A stretch of DNA of 64,000 nt. Source: Micromonospora arborensis. Lineage in GTDB: Bacteria; Actinomycetota; Actinomycetes; Mycobacteriales; Micromonosporaceae. Positions 37,432 to 46,135 of the stretch are shown here, piece after piece. Location of the stretch: positions 1-64,000 of the forward strand of contig NZ_PYBV01000023.1 in NCBI RefSeq assembly GCF_003205615.1, read 5' to 3'. Both the position numbers and the translations under genes were made by a program. How positions within the stretch are numbered: position 1 is the stretch's first letter; each line of letters begins with the position of its first letter. The notes beneath the pieces were generated by a model. That model did no database searches. It saw nothing but the letters and a program-made list of their open reading frames with translations, and was not told the DNA's origin.

Positions 37432-39555
37432 GCTGCCCACCGGGCCGCCGTCGAGGCGCCAGGTGACCACCACGCCCGGCTTGGCGTAGTCGCCGTCGGG
37501 CCAGTTCGAGGCCGGGTTCTCCACCGAGGCGCCGGTGATCTCACCCGGGTGCTGCACCGCGACGAAGACCGAGCGGTTGTCGCCGGTGATGAACGGCCCG
37601 CAGGTCTCCGCGCCGAGCGGCACGGTCAGGAACTGCTTGAGGTGACCCCGTTCGGGACCCTCCAGAGCGGTGGCGAACAGGCCGTCGTTGCTGCCCAGTG
37701 CGTTGCCGTCGGTGGAGATCCACAGGTTGCCGGTGGCGTCGAAGGCGACGTTGTCCGGGCAGGAGATCGGGGAGACCCTGGTCTTGTCGTACCCGGCGAA
37801 GAACGTCGACGGGTCGGTCGGGTCACCGCAGACGATCGGCAGTGACCAGGCGAAGGTCTCGGCCGCGTTGTCGTTGCGGTCCTCGACCAGCTCCAGGATC
37901 TGCCCGTGCTTGTTGGCGTTGCGCGGGTTGGCCTCGTCCGCGGCCGCCTTGTCGGCCTTGCCCCGGTCGGTGTTGTTGGTCAGCGCCACGTACACCTTGC
38001 CGGTGAGCAGGCTCGGCTCCACGTCCTCGGGGCGGTCCATCTTGGTCGCACCGACCTTGTCACCGGCGAGCCGGGTGAAGGTGAGCACGTCCGCGGCGGT
38101 CATCCCGTCGACGAACGACCGGTTGCCGCTGACCAGCTTGATCCAGCGACCACGGCCGTTGAACGCGCCGTCGGTGGGGAGCTTGCCCGAGCCGTCGATC
38201 TCGGCGGCGCTGGTCTGGTCGAGCTTCGCCACGTAGAGCGTGCCGGACTCCAGCAGGGTCAGGTTGTGCTTGCGGGCAGCCCAGGAGTTGCCCTTCATGA
38301 ACTTCTTGTCGGAGACGAACTTGTAGAGGTAGTCGAACCGCTCGTCGTCGCCCATGTACGCGACCACGTGACCGTCCTTTGCGACGATCACGTTCGCGCC
38401 CTCGTGCTTGAACCGGCCCATCGCGGTGTGCTTACGCGGGCGGCTCTCCGGGTCGAACGGGTCGATCTCGACGATCCACCCGAACCGGTGCGCCTCGTTG
38501 GGATGCTTGGCCAGATCGAAGCGCTCGTCGGCGCGCTCCCACTTGCGGCTGCCGCTGGGGTAGCGGCTGGCGGTGCTGATGCCGTAGCGGTCCAGCTTCG
38601 GCTTCAGCTCGGCCGGGGCGGCGTCCGCGCCGACGAAGTACTGGTTGAAGTTCTCCTCACCGGAGAGCACGGTGCCCCACGGGGTCACGCCGCCCGCGCA
38701 GTTGTTCAGCGTGCCGACGACCGTACGACCCTTCGGGTCGGCGGCGGTCTTCAGCCAGGCCGAGCCGGCGGCCGGGCCGGTCAGGTCGAACTTGGTGCCG
38801 AGCGCGGTGACCCGCCGGTTGTACGGCCGGCGGCCGTTGTCGACCGGCTTCCACTGCCCGGTGCCCGCGACCCGCTCCAACTCCACCACGGACATGCCGT
38901 GCGCGGCCATGGCGGTGCGTAGCTGCTCCACGGAGAGCCCGTCCAGGCCGGGGAAGCCCGGGAACATCAGGTCCTCGTTGGTGTACTCGTGGTTGACCAC
39001 GAGCAGCGCCCGCTTGCCCTGCTTGTCCAGTGGCAGCACGCCCACGAAGTCGTTGTTGTAACCGAACTGCTTGGACTGCGCCGCGGCGGTCTGGTGGTGC
39101 AGGTCGAACTCCGGCGCCCCCGGCAGCACCGGGTCACCCCACTTGATCACCACGGCGTGGTCGTAGCCGTTCGGAACGACAAGGGTGTCCAGCTTGTTCG
39201 GTGGGATCGGCTTGAAGGTCAGCGCGCCGTTGCCAACCCCGGTGCTGGGGCGACCGAAACCGAAGGCCTCCGGCACGTCCGGGGTGGTGGGGGCCGCCAT
39301 GGCTGGCGCCGCCCCGGCCAGCGCGCCGGCCGCCGCGCCGCCGAAACCGAGGACCAACGCGCCGACCGCGCCGGCCCGGACCACGCCGCGTCGCGAGACC
39401 TCCGCGTTCACCACGTCTCCGAAGTACGCGTTGTCGGACGTGTTCGGTACCGGGTGGTCACAGGCGTTTCCGCAGCGGTACAGGCAGGTCATGGCGTCCC
39501 GGGTGCCGTGACGGGCGCCGGTCAACAGAGGGAGCAGCCGGGGACGGTCGCTCAT
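37429..39555 (-). CDS. phoX: PhoX-family alkaline phosphatase, Tat-exported
   Basis: PhoX enzymes release phosphate from organic phosphoesters outside the cell using calcium and iron. The 708-residue product (DUF839/PhoX) has a twin-arginine signal, EVSRRGVVRAG near residue 45 followed by a hydrophobic Ala/Gly stretch to AMAAP. The family features RYGISTASRYPSGSRKWERADERFD, GWIVEIDPFDPESRPRKHTAMGR and CPDNVAFDATGNLWISTDG are present. ATG 39555 has GGAGG upstream and gives the usual start with GNACDHPVPNTSDNAYFGDVV. A PHO-box-like direct repeat lies about 90 bases upstream. Confidence 0.9.
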   Translation of the reverse strand: MSDRPRLLPLLTGARHGTRDAMTCLYRCGNACDHPVPNTSDNAYFGDVVNAEVSRRGVVRAGAVGALVLGFGGAAAGALAGAAPAMAAPTTPDVPEAFGFGRPSTGVGNGALTFKPIPPNKLDTLVVPNGYDHAVVIKWGDPVLPGAPEFDLHHQTAAAQSKQFGYNNDFVGVLPLDKQGKRALLVVNHEYTNEDLMFPGFPGLDGLSVEQLRTAMAAHGMSVVELERVAGTGQWKPVDNGRRPYNRRVTALGTKFDLTGPAAGSAWLKTAADPKGRTVVGTLNNCAGGVTPWGTVLSGEENFNQYFVGADAAPAELKPKLDRYGISTASRYPSGSRKWERADERFDLAKHPNEAHRFGWIVEIDPFDPESRPRKHTAMGRFKHEGANVIVAKDGHVVAYMGDDERFDYLYKFVSDKKFMKGNSWAARKHNLTLLESGTLYVAKLDQTSAAEIDGSGKLPTDGAFNGRGRWIKLVSGNRSFVDGMTAADVLTFTRLAGDKVGATKMDRPEDVEPSLLTGKVYVALTNNTDRGKADKAAADEANPRNANKHGQILELVEDRNDNAAETFAWSLPIVCGDPTDPSTFFAGYDKTRVSPISCPDNVAFDATGNLWISTDGNALGSNDGLFATALEGPERGHLKQFLTVPLGAETCGPFITGDNRSVFVAVQHPGEITGASVENPASNWPDGDYAKPGVVVTWRLDGGPVGS

Positions 39556-39643
39556 GGGAGAAGCCTCCAGAGATGTCGGTGGCACGACAGGCTGCGTACC
39601 AGGCGGACGCTAGGAGGACGTGGTGAGCGCTCGTCGGCCTTGA

Positions 39644-39661
39644 GCTGAACCGGGCATGAAC
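39644..39661 (-). promoter_or_regulatory. PHO-box-like direct repeat upstream of phoX
   Basis: Reading the minus strand, GTTCATGCCCGGTTCAGC holds two GTTCA-type 7-base units at 11-base spacing. This is the spacing of PhoP-binding direct repeats described in Streptomyces (GTTCACC-like units). The second units deviate from consensus at the last two positions. The location before a phosphatase gene supports phosphate control. Confidence 0.5.
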
Positions 39662-39719
39662 ACATTCACGGGCGGCAACCGCCACGTGACCGGTGTGGCC
39701 TCGGGCTGAACTGATCGGC

Positions 39720-40298
39720 GTGACTGCGCGTACTTCTCATCGAACGCACCGCCGGACGCGCGCCGGAAGCGAGGAGACCGCCATCAGCGACCACGACGCC
39801 CAACTGCTGCGCGCGCTGCACGACGAGCACGCGGAGGCGCTGTACGCCCATGCCCTGCGGCTGGTCAACGGGGACCGGCAGCGAGCCGAGGACCTGGTGC
39901 AGGAGACGCTGCTGCGGGCCTGGCGGCATCCGGAATCACTGGACCCACGACGCGGCTCGGTGCGGTCCTGGCTCTTCACCACCGCCCGCAACCTGGCCAT
40001 CGACGCCTGGCGGCGGCGGTCCACCCGGGTCGGCGAGGTGTTCACCGACGACCTGCCCGAACCGCCGGAGGTGATCGACGAGGCCGAGCGGGCGGTGGAG
40101 GCGTGGACCGTCGCCGAGGCGCTGAACCGGCTCAGCCCGACCCACCGGGAGGTGCTCGTCGAGTGCTTCTACCAGGGACGGTCGGTGGCCGAGGCGGCGT
40201 CCCGCCTGGGCGTACCACCGGGGACCGTGAAGTCCCGTACCCACTACGCGCTGCGGTCTCTACGGTTGGTCCTGGCTGAGATGGGAGTGACGGGATGA
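39720..40298 (+). CDS. ECF sigma factor (SigK/SigL-like)
   Basis: The 192-residue product has sigma region 2 (about 25-90: LYAHALRLVNGDRQRAEDLVQET, GSVRSWLFTTARNLAIDAWRRR) and region 4 (about 125-185: LNRLSPTHREVLVECFYQGRS, ASRLGVPPGTVKSRTHYALRSLR). GTG 39720 is one possible start; others lie nearby, and the N-terminal 20 residues are Arg/Thr-rich and uncertain. It is divergent from phoX and overlaps the next gene by 4 bases, the usual sigma/anti-sigma arrangement. Confidence 0.88.
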   Translation: MTARTSHRTHRRTRAGSEETAISDHDAQLLRALHDEHAEALYAHALRLVNGDRQRAEDLVQETLLRAWRHPESLDPRRGSVRSWLFTTARNLAIDAWRRRSTRVGEVFTDDLPEPPEVIDEAERAVEAWTVAEALNRLSPTHREVLVECFYQGRSVAEAASRLGVPPGTVKSRTHYALRSLRLVLAEMGVTG

Positions 40299-41014
40299 CC
40301 CGGTGCGAGTTCGCGCACGACGATGGCGCGTACGTGCTGGGTGCCCTGGCCCCCGCCGAGCGGGCGGCCTACGAGCGGCACCTGGGCGGCTGCGACTCCT
40401 GCCGCGAGGCGGTCGCGGAGATCGCCGTCCTGCCCGGGTTGCTCGGGCGCCTCGACCCGGCGGGGTTGGAGCAGATCCTGCCGCCGCCGGCCCCACCCCG
40501 GGTGCCCGCGCTGATCGAGGAGGCCCGGCGTCGCCGACGTCGGGAACGCGCCGCCGACCGACGCCGGTACGCCCTGACCACGTTGGCTGCCGCCGGGCTG
40601 GCCCTGCTGGTCGGCGTGGGCACCGCCGTGGTGCTGCCCGGGCCGGCCGACCCGTCCGGGCCTCCGGTCGCGCAGAGCAGCACGCCCGCACCGCAGGTGT
40701 CGATGGTCGCCATGCGTCCGGTGGCCAGCACCGGGCCGGTGCACGCCGACATCGGGCTCATCGGCACCAAGTGGGGCACCGCGGTGACCATGCGCTGCGG
40801 GTACGACGCGCGGGCGAGCTACGGCAAGGCGTACCCGTTTCGGCTGGTGGCGCGCGGCCCGAACGGCGCCAGCGAGCAGATCGGCTCCTGGCTGGCCGCG
40901 CCGGGCGACGCCCTCCAGTTCACCGCTGCCACGAGGTTCACCGACGCGGAGCTGGTCAGCGTCGAACTCCAAAGAGCCGACGGCACACCAATCCTCACCT
41001 ACGCGGTCCCCTAA
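40295..41014 (+). CDS. Zinc-binding membrane anti-sigma factor
   Basis: The 239-residue product starts with a zinc anti-sigma domain (CEFAHDDGAYVLGALAPAER, HLGGCDSC giving HxxxCxxC near 30-37). A basic stretch (RRRRRRERAADRRR) and one membrane helix near 90-112 follow, then an extracytoplasmic beta-rich domain of about 110 residues. It should hold the preceding ECF sigma factor at the membrane until a signal, perhaps redox or proteolysis, releases it. ATG 40295 overlaps the sigma stop. Confidence 0.87.
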   Translation: MTRCEFAHDDGAYVLGALAPAERAAYERHLGGCDSCREAVAEIAVLPGLLGRLDPAGLEQILPPPAPPRVPALIEEARRRRRRERAADRRRYALTTLAAAGLALLVGVGTAVVLPGPADPSGPPVAQSSTPAPQVSMVAMRPVASTGPVHADIGLIGTKWGTAVTMRCGYDARASYGKAYPFRLVARGPNGASEQIGSWLAAPGDALQFTAATRFTDAELVSVELQRADGTPILTYAVP

Positions 41015-41060
41015 CCCCGACCCCGGCGCCCCGCACACCGTCCCCACCCCGTCTCCCCCC

Positions 41061-41132
41061 GCGATCTTGCACTTTCTGTCCCGGCATATGGGGCATAGAG
41101 CCGATATCGGCGACAGTTCCTGCAAGATCGGC
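41061..41132 (+). repeat. 72-bp intergenic palindromic element, copy B
   Basis: This copy has ends GCGATCTTGCA and TGCAAGATCGGC (10 complementary bases). It is the inverse-orientation relative of 11572-11643, with 55 of 72 positions identical by hand count. Internal CATATGGGGCATAGAG and CGATATCGGCG segments suggest a folded core. It lies between convergent genes. Confidence 0.8.
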
Positions 41133-41134
41133 GC

Positions 41135-41196
41135 GGGGTGAGGGTGGGGCGGGGTGGGGTGAGGTGGGGTGGGGTGAGGGTGGGGTGGGGTGGCGG
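41135..41196 (+). repeat. G-run array with quadruplex potential
   Basis: About ten runs of three or four G separated by one to three bases (GGGGTGAGGGTGGGGCGGGG and on) fill this stretch on the plus strand. It abuts the rarD stop codon at 41198 and follows the anti-sigma gene by 120 bases. It may form G-quadruplexes in RNA or DNA. Confidence 0.7.
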
Positions 41197-41197
41197 G

Positions 41198-42115
41198 TTA
41201 GGCGATTGGGGCTGGTTGTTTGGGGGTTTGGGGGCGGCGGGATTGGCGGGCGTTGCGGACGGCATCGGCGGTGAAGACGACGAGGGCGAGCCAGACCAGC
41301 GCGAAGCCGGCGAGGCGGGCCGGAGGCATCGGCTCGTGGAAGATCAGCACGCCGCAGCCGAGCTGGAGGATCGGAGCCAGATACTGGATCATGCCGAGGC
41401 TGCTCAGGGGCAACCGGTTGGTCGCCCCGGCGAACAGGAGCAGCGGAGTCGCCGTGGCCGCACCGGCCAGCACCAGCAGCGCGGTGTGCCCGGCCGAGAC
41501 GTGCCCGAAGGTGGACTCGGCGCGACTGGTCAGCCAGGCCAGATAACCCAGCGCCGGCAGCGCCAGCACCGCCGACTCGACGAAGAGCCCTTCCGCCGCA
41601 GGCAGCCCGAGCCGCTTCTTGACCAGGCCGTAGCCGGCGAAGCTGAACGCCAGGGTCAACGCCAACCACGGCAGCCGGCCGTAGTCCACCGTGAGCACCA
41701 CAACCGCCGAGGCGCCGATTCCCAGCGCTACCCACTGTGTCGCGCGTAGTCGCTCCCGCAGCACCGTCACCCCGAGCAGCACCACGACCAGCGGGTTGAT
41801 GAAGTAACCGAGCGCGGTCTCCACCACGCGGTCGGAGTTGACCCCGTAGATGTAGGTGCCCCAGTTGACAGCGATCAGCGCGGCGGCGGCGACGATCCCG
41901 GCCACCGCCCAGGGGCGTCGCAGCAGCGCCCGCAGGAAGCCGACGTTGCGCAGCGCGGCCAGCAGCAGGGCCACGAAGACGACGGACCAGACGATGCGGT
42001 GGGCCAGGATCTCCAGCGGGCCAGCCGGTCGCAACAGCTTGAGGTAGAGCGGAAAGAAACCCCAGAGCAGGTACGCGCCGAGGCCGTAGAGATATCCCAG
42101 GCGGAGTGACGTCAC
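41198..42115 (-). CDS. rarD: EamA-family transporter RarD
   Basis: The 305-residue product has about ten membrane helices and the RarD signature GLGAYLLWGFFPLYLKLL, EILAHRIVWS and VNWGTYIYGVNSDRVVETALGYFINPL. RarD proteins are permeases of the drug/metabolite superfamily whose substrate is not firmly known. ATG 42115 overlaps the stop of the GNAT gene upstream by 4 bases, so the two are cotranscribed. Confidence 0.9.
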   Translation of the reverse strand: MTSLRLGYLYGLGAYLLWGFFPLYLKLLRPAGPLEILAHRIVWSVVFVALLLAALRNVGFLRALLRRPWAVAGIVAAAALIAVNWGTYIYGVNSDRVVETALGYFINPLVVVLLGVTVLRERLRATQWVALGIGASAVVVLTVDYGRLPWLALTLAFSFAGYGLVKKRLGLPAAEGLFVESAVLALPALGYLAWLTSRAESTFGHVSAGHTALLVLAGAATATPLLLFAGATNRLPLSSLGMIQYLAPILQLGCGVLIFHEPMPPARLAGFALVWLALVVFTADAVRNARQSRRPQTPKQPAPIA

Positions 42116-42609
42116 GTCTCAACCGTAAGGGGCATGCCGTCGCCTTGCTCCTTTCCGGTGATCGGTGTCACCGGTGGGCGCTGGTCGAGCTGCATCCATC
42201 GCTCGGGCGCGTCCAGTGGCGTGAAGCCCACTCGCCCGTACACCTGGTGGGCGTCGTTGGTGCACAGCAGGATCCGGCGTACGCCCAGCTCGGCCAGGTG
42301 GTCGCGGGCCGCGCCGGCCAGCCACCCGCCCAGCCCGCGACCCCGGGAGGCGCGGTCGACGTACACGTCGCAGAGCCACGCGAAGGTGGCACCGTCGGTG
42401 ACGACCCGGGCCACCGCCACCTGGCGACCGTCCTCGGGCCGGTAGACGCCGAACGGCAGCGACCCGGCGAACGCCCGCGCGACGGTCTCCCGGTCCCGGC
42501 CGAGCGCCCAGTACGCGTCGGTGGACAACCAGAGGTGCACCAGGTCCAGGTCGAGTCGGGCGGGATCGGTGCTGAGCAGGTGGCCGTCAGTGCGCGTCAG
42601 CGAGAACAT
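42112..42609 (-). CDS. GNAT-family N-acetyltransferase
   Basis: The 165-residue product has the acetyl-CoA-binding pattern CDVYVDRASRGRGLGGWLAGAARDHL (R/QxxGxG/A as RGRGLG) and the final LCTNDAHQVYGRVGFTPL, where the Tyr/Gly/Phe segment is typical. The substrate is unknown. It is translated just before rarD and coupled to it. Confidence 0.85.
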   Translation of the reverse strand: MFSLTRTDGHLLSTDPARLDLDLVHLWLSTDAYWALGRDRETVARAFAGSLPFGVYRPEDGRQVAVARVVTDGATFAWLCDVYVDRASRGRGLGGWLAGAARDHLAELGVRRILLCTNDAHQVYGRVGFTPLDAPERWMQLDQRPPVTPITGKEQGDGMPLTVET

Positions 42610-42670
42610 CCCGCGACGCTAACCGTCGGGGTGGGCTCCCGTGCCGGCCAATTCCCGAACTCCGGTCATT

Positions 42671-42713
42671 GGCCCGCCGGGGCCCCGGCCTTGGTCGGAG
42701 CCCCGGGCGGGCC
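42671..42713 (-). terminator. GC-rich hairpin after the small membrane-protein gene
   Basis: GGCCCGCCGGGGC (42671-42683) and GCCCCGGGCGGGCC (42700-42713) pair with a single bulge. It lies 24 bases beyond the stop of the minus-strand gene at 42737. Confidence 0.5.
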
Positions 42714-42736
42714 GGTGTGTGCTGGCCGGTGGACGG

Positions 42737-43123
42737 TCAGTCCCGGTCGAGGACGGCGCCGAGGATCCAGGTCACGATGCTCACGAAGAGGGCACCGAGC
42801 ACCGCGGCCGGCCAGAAACCGTCCACCGAGAACGGCAGCCCGGCCTGATCGGCGATCCAGCTGGTGAGCAGGAACAGCAGCCCGTTCACCACCAGCGCGA
42901 TGAGACCCAGGGTCAGCAGGTAGAAGCCACAGCCGACGGTCTTGATGATCGGCTGGAGAACCGCGTTGACCACGCCGAAGATCACCGCCACCAGGAGCAG
43001 CGTGGTCACCGTCTCGCCGGCGGAGTCGGACTCCAGGGAGATGCCTGGAATGAGGAATGTGGCCAGCCAGAAAGCCAGAGCCGTGCTGGCCAGCCGAATC
43101 AGCAGACCTTTCAGAAAACCCAT
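42737..43123 (-). CDS. Small four-helix membrane protein, phage-holin-family-4-like (PF04020 type)
   Basis: The 128-residue product has four hydrophobic segments with GFLKGLLIRLASTALAFWLA, VAVIFGVVNAVLQPIIK and LTLGLIALVVNGLLFLL, matching the YvlD/PF04020 group annotated as phage holin family. There is no phage context, so I would not infer lysis; related proteins are general membrane proteins of unknown role. ATG 43123 is well placed. A GC-rich hairpin follows the gene. Confidence 0.75.
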   Translation of the reverse strand: MGFLKGLLIRLASTALAFWLATFLIPGISLESDSAGETVTTLLLVAVIFGVVNAVLQPIIKTVGCGFYLLTLGLIALVVNGLLFLLTSWIADQAGLPFSVDGFWPAAVLGALFVSIVTWILGAVLDRD

Positions 43124-43186
43124 GGCGGGGATCGTGCCACGGACCTGGCACCGACGTAACCCGGCAGATGACGCGACCCTGGGGGA

Positions 43187-45124
43187 TCACCCTCGTGCCG
43201 GACGCCCGATCAGTTGCGACTCGATCGGAGTGGGAGAGAGCAGCGCCCAGCGCAGTGCCCGCCGGTTGACCACGGCGACCATGTCGTCCCGGATCCGGGT
43301 CAGCCAGTCCGCTGAGCCGCCCAGCCCCAGCGCGGCGCCGGCCAGCGCCGCCTCGGCGGCGTTCAGCGGTTGCAGCAACGCCAGGTCGGCCCGGCTCAAC
43401 GCGTCCACGTCCGCAGGGGTCAGCTCGTCCCGCACCACCAGGGTGGCCCGCCACGGCGGGCCCGGCTCCGCCTCGGCCGACACCGGCCCGGTGTCGACGA
43501 CCAGCAGCAACGGACGCAGCGCGGTGCCCACCCCGTCGGCGACCGGTCGACCGGGTGGGATCAGCGGGATCGTCCCGCCCGGCGCACCCATCCCCACCCC
43601 TCGGACGAACGGCTCCCAGGCGCGCGGGCGTGCGGTCTGCACCACCACCAGGGCACCGAGTGCCAGGGCGCGCAGGGCCACCAACTGGGCGGCGGGTACT
43701 CCGCCGACCAGCAGCACCCGAGTGCTCTCCGGCCGGAACAGTCGCACGGTGATGGCTCTGCCGTGCCGGTTCGTGCCGACCATCATTCCCGCCTCGCCCA
43801 GGGTCAACTCCCAGTCCTCGATTGCGGGACGGGGCTGTGCCCCGGGTGTGGCCAGCGCCAACGGCATTGTGGCGGCCAACCCGAACAGGTGCGTGCCGTC
43901 GAGCCGTCGCAGCTCCCCGCCCAGGTCGGTCACCAGACGACTCAGCGCCTTCGTGGCCGCGGCCAGTTCGGTCGCCGTCCCGACGGCGAGGCGTACGGTC
44001 AGCTCGGTCGGCGCTTGACCGGGCCCGGTGGTCGGTGACGACCCCGCCGTGATCGACACCGTCGTCGCGGTCGCCGGCAGCGCGAGCAGCCGGGATACCA
44101 ACCGTCGTCCACCCGCGCCGCCCGCGTCCGGCCACCGGACCAGCCGGAAGGTGGCCTGGACCAGGGTGCCGGTCCGGAGCGCCGGCCAGGACTCCCGCAC
44201 CGGATGGCCGTCGTGGTGGGCCAACTCGCCCAGGACGCGTAGCGCCGCGGGCACGCCGAGCGGCCGTGCGGTCAGCGAGCCGAGTCGGCGGACGATGCGG
44301 CGTACCGTGCCGGCGAGTACGCGGCGCAGATCCTCCTCAGACCACCCGTCCACCCGCAGCACCCGGACCGCCACCACCGCCCGCTCCCGCCCGGCGAGCC
44401 GGCCGTCGGTGAGCTGCCGGTACGACGTCCCGACCGTGCCGACCGCGGCCGGCACCGGCGCCGGTGCCCCGGCGAGCAGCAGTTGGACCCGCAACGGCGG
44501 CACGTCCGGCCCGGCCGGGGGCAGCAACGCGGACGGCGCGGGAATCGCCCGGGACACGTCACCGAGCAGGTCGCTGGGGTCGCCAAGCTCCAGCAGCGCC
44601 ACCATGCCCGCGGTGTCCTCCAGGACAGCGGCCGGCCCGCCGGCCAGCTCCGTCGAGCGGACGACGGTGCCCGGGGCGACCAGGTCGAGCAGATCGGTTG
44701 CTCCGGTCGGCCCGGTCAGCACCCGACGTCGGGTCAGATGCCCGACGCCGATGCCCAGCCACTCGAAGAGCCATCGGCCCCGCAGCCGGACCCCGGCGAC
44801 CACCACCAGCAGTGCGGCAACGAATGCGGTGGCGACGATGACGGGTGCGGGCCGACCGAGGGCGGTGAGGACCAGCGCCGCGGCGACCTGCACGGTGACC
44901 AGTTGGCCGGCCCGCAGCCCCGAGCCCGCCCGCCGACCGGGCGCGACCCAGCGAGCGACGGGCGACCGGCGACGGGGTGTGCGTGGACCGGCCGAGCCGC
45001 GGCTGCCCGCTGCGGATCGGCCCGGCCCGGCCGGCTCGCCCACCCCGATTGCTCTCGGCGCGGCACTCGGCCCGGACCCGACCGGGATCGAGGGATGCGG
45101 CCCTCCGGTGGTGATCGCCGGCAC
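43187..45124 (-). CDS. eccE: Type VII secretion membrane protein EccE
   Basis: The 645-residue product has a disordered Pro/Gly/Arg-rich N-terminus, two membrane helices at about 73-90 and 94-115, and a long cytoplasmic part with LFRPESTRVLLVGGVPAAQLV and the final RRALRWALLSPTPIESQLIG, typical of actinobacterial EccE. EccE sits at the rim of the ESX/type VII membrane complex. The GTG at 45124 has GGAGG nearby and trims an unlikely N-terminal extension. It is divergent from two WXG100 genes. EccB, EccC and EccD, the core partners, are not in this window. Confidence 0.82.
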   Translation of the reverse strand: MPAITTGGPHPSIPVGSGPSAAPRAIGVGEPAGPGRSAAGSRGSAGPRTPRRRSPVARWVAPGRRAGSGLRAGQLVTVQVAAALVLTALGRPAPVIVATAFVAALLVVVAGVRLRGRWLFEWLGIGVGHLTRRRVLTGPTGATDLLDLVAPGTVVRSTELAGGPAAVLEDTAGMVALLELGDPSDLLGDVSRAIPAPSALLPPAGPDVPPLRVQLLLAGAPAPVPAAVGTVGTSYRQLTDGRLAGRERAVVAVRVLRVDGWSEEDLRRVLAGTVRRIVRRLGSLTARPLGVPAALRVLGELAHHDGHPVRESWPALRTGTLVQATFRLVRWPDAGGAGGRRLVSRLLALPATATTVSITAGSSPTTGPGQAPTELTVRLAVGTATELAAATKALSRLVTDLGGELRRLDGTHLFGLAATMPLALATPGAQPRPAIEDWELTLGEAGMMVGTNRHGRAITVRLFRPESTRVLLVGGVPAAQLVALRALALGALVVVQTARPRAWEPFVRGVGMGAPGGTIPLIPPGRPVADGVGTALRPLLLVVDTGPVSAEAEPGPPWRATLVVRDELTPADVDALSRADLALLQPLNAAEAALAGAALGLGGSADWLTRIRDDMVAVVNRRALRWALLSPTPIESQLIGRPARG

Positions 45125-45413
45125 CGTGCCTCCTCGACCAGTGGGACCGTGTCGGCGGCCGGCCGCCCCGGGCGGCCCGTCACACGCCGCGACGTGTTTG
45201 CCGCACATCGTAAGCGACCGATGGCTGCCGTGGTTGTCCACAGGGGAGGCGCAGGGGGTAGCAGAACCGCTACGAGGTCGCTACCGTCAGCCACGAAGTT
45301 CATCGCTGACCCGCGTCTCCCAGTGCTCCACGACCGGGCCAAGCGAACGACGCGTCCCCAGGGCGGGCGCGTCGACGGCCAAGGTGCGATTGAAGAGACG
45401 AGGTGACGTAAGG
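45125..45413. other. Divergent region between eccE and the WXG100 genes
   Basis: No gene is supported in these 289 bases. It must hold promoters for eccE (left) and the WXG100 pair (right). I see no clear operator. Confidence 0.5.
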
Positions 45414-45734
45414 GTGTCCCAGACCCAGGCAGAAGCCGCGGTGATGCAGCAGACCGCCGCGAAGTTCGAGCAGGTGGACCAGTCGTTGCAGTCGATGTTG
45501 ACCGGCCTGCTGGCCGAGCTGCAGGTGTTGCAGCAGGCCTGGCGTGGTGCCGGCGGCCGGTCGTTCGAGCAGGTCAAGCAGCAGTGGTCGCAGGACCAGG
45601 CGGCGCTGCACCGGGCGCTGCGGGAGACCGCTGGCGCGATCCGCACCGCCGGCCGGCAGTACGACGTGTCCGACGACGACGCGGCCAGCCGGGTGGCCGG
45701 CACCAACCGCGGCGGCATCCAGCTGCCGCTCTGA
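45414..45734 (+). CDS. WXG100-family (ESAT-6-like) protein
   Basis: The 106-residue helical protein has the turn motif W-R-G in QQAWRGAGGRSFEQ near residue 43 and long amphipathic helices on either side. WXG100 proteins are exported as helical-hairpin dimers by type VII systems. I chose GTG 45414 (VSQTQAEAAVMQQ), the family-like start. It probably pairs with the next gene. The C-terminal 25 residues are extra and lack a clear YxxxD/E signal. Confidence 0.85.
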   Translation: MSQTQAEAAVMQQTAAKFEQVDQSLQSMLTGLLAELQVLQQAWRGAGGRSFEQVKQQWSQDQAALHRALRETAGAIRTAGRQYDVSDDDAASRVAGTNRGGIQLPL

Positions 45735-45756
45735 TCCCGCTCGGGAGGGGAATCCG

Positions 45757-46050
45757 ATGGACCACGGTGTGCTGGTCGTCAACTTCGCCGCGCTTCAGCA
45801 GGCCGGCGCGGACATTCAGAAGGCGCTGAACACACTCGACTCGCAACTCGGCCAACTCGAACGCGACGCGGCCCCGCTGGTGGCGAGCTGGACGGGTGAG
45901 GCGCGGCAGGCCTACGAGCAGCGGCAGGCGCGGTGGCGGTCCGCCTCGCAGGACCTGCAGGCGATGCTGCGTGACATCAAGCTGGCGGTGAACGACTCCG
46001 CCGCCGACTATCTGGACACCGAGAAGAAGAACACCGGGCTGTTCCAGTGA
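45757..46050 (+). CDS. WXG100-family protein, second of pair
   Basis: The 97-residue product has W-T-G in VASWTGEARQAYEQRQ and helices typical of the family. It ends with YLDTEKKNTGLF, in which Y-L-D-T-E fits the YxxxD/E type VII export signal. ATG 45757 follows GGGAGGGG. With the upstream gene it should form a secreted heterodimer. A hairpin follows. Confidence 0.87.
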   Translation: MDHGVLVVNFAALQQAGADIQKALNTLDSQLGQLERDAAPLVASWTGEARQAYEQRQARWRSASQDLQAMLRDIKLAVNDSAADYLDTEKKNTGLFQ

Positions 46051-46063
46051 CCGCGGTGTGCCG

Positions 46064-46094
46064 GGAGCGCTGACCGTGTCCGAGTCAGCGCTCC
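46064..46094. terminator. Two-way hairpin between WXG100 and mycP genes
   Basis: GGAGCGCTGAC (46064-46074) and GTCAGCGCTCC (46084-46094) pair perfectly over 11 bases with a 9-base loop. It sits between convergent genes. Confidence 0.65.
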
Positions 46095-46135
46095 GGCCGC
46101 TGCGGCTCAGCGGTCGGGGCGGTCAGCTCGCCGGG

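Noticed and set aside
42737-43123. Prophage remnant suggested by the holin-like protein
   Set aside because: No other phage gene is nearby, and this family is widespread as an ordinary membrane protein.
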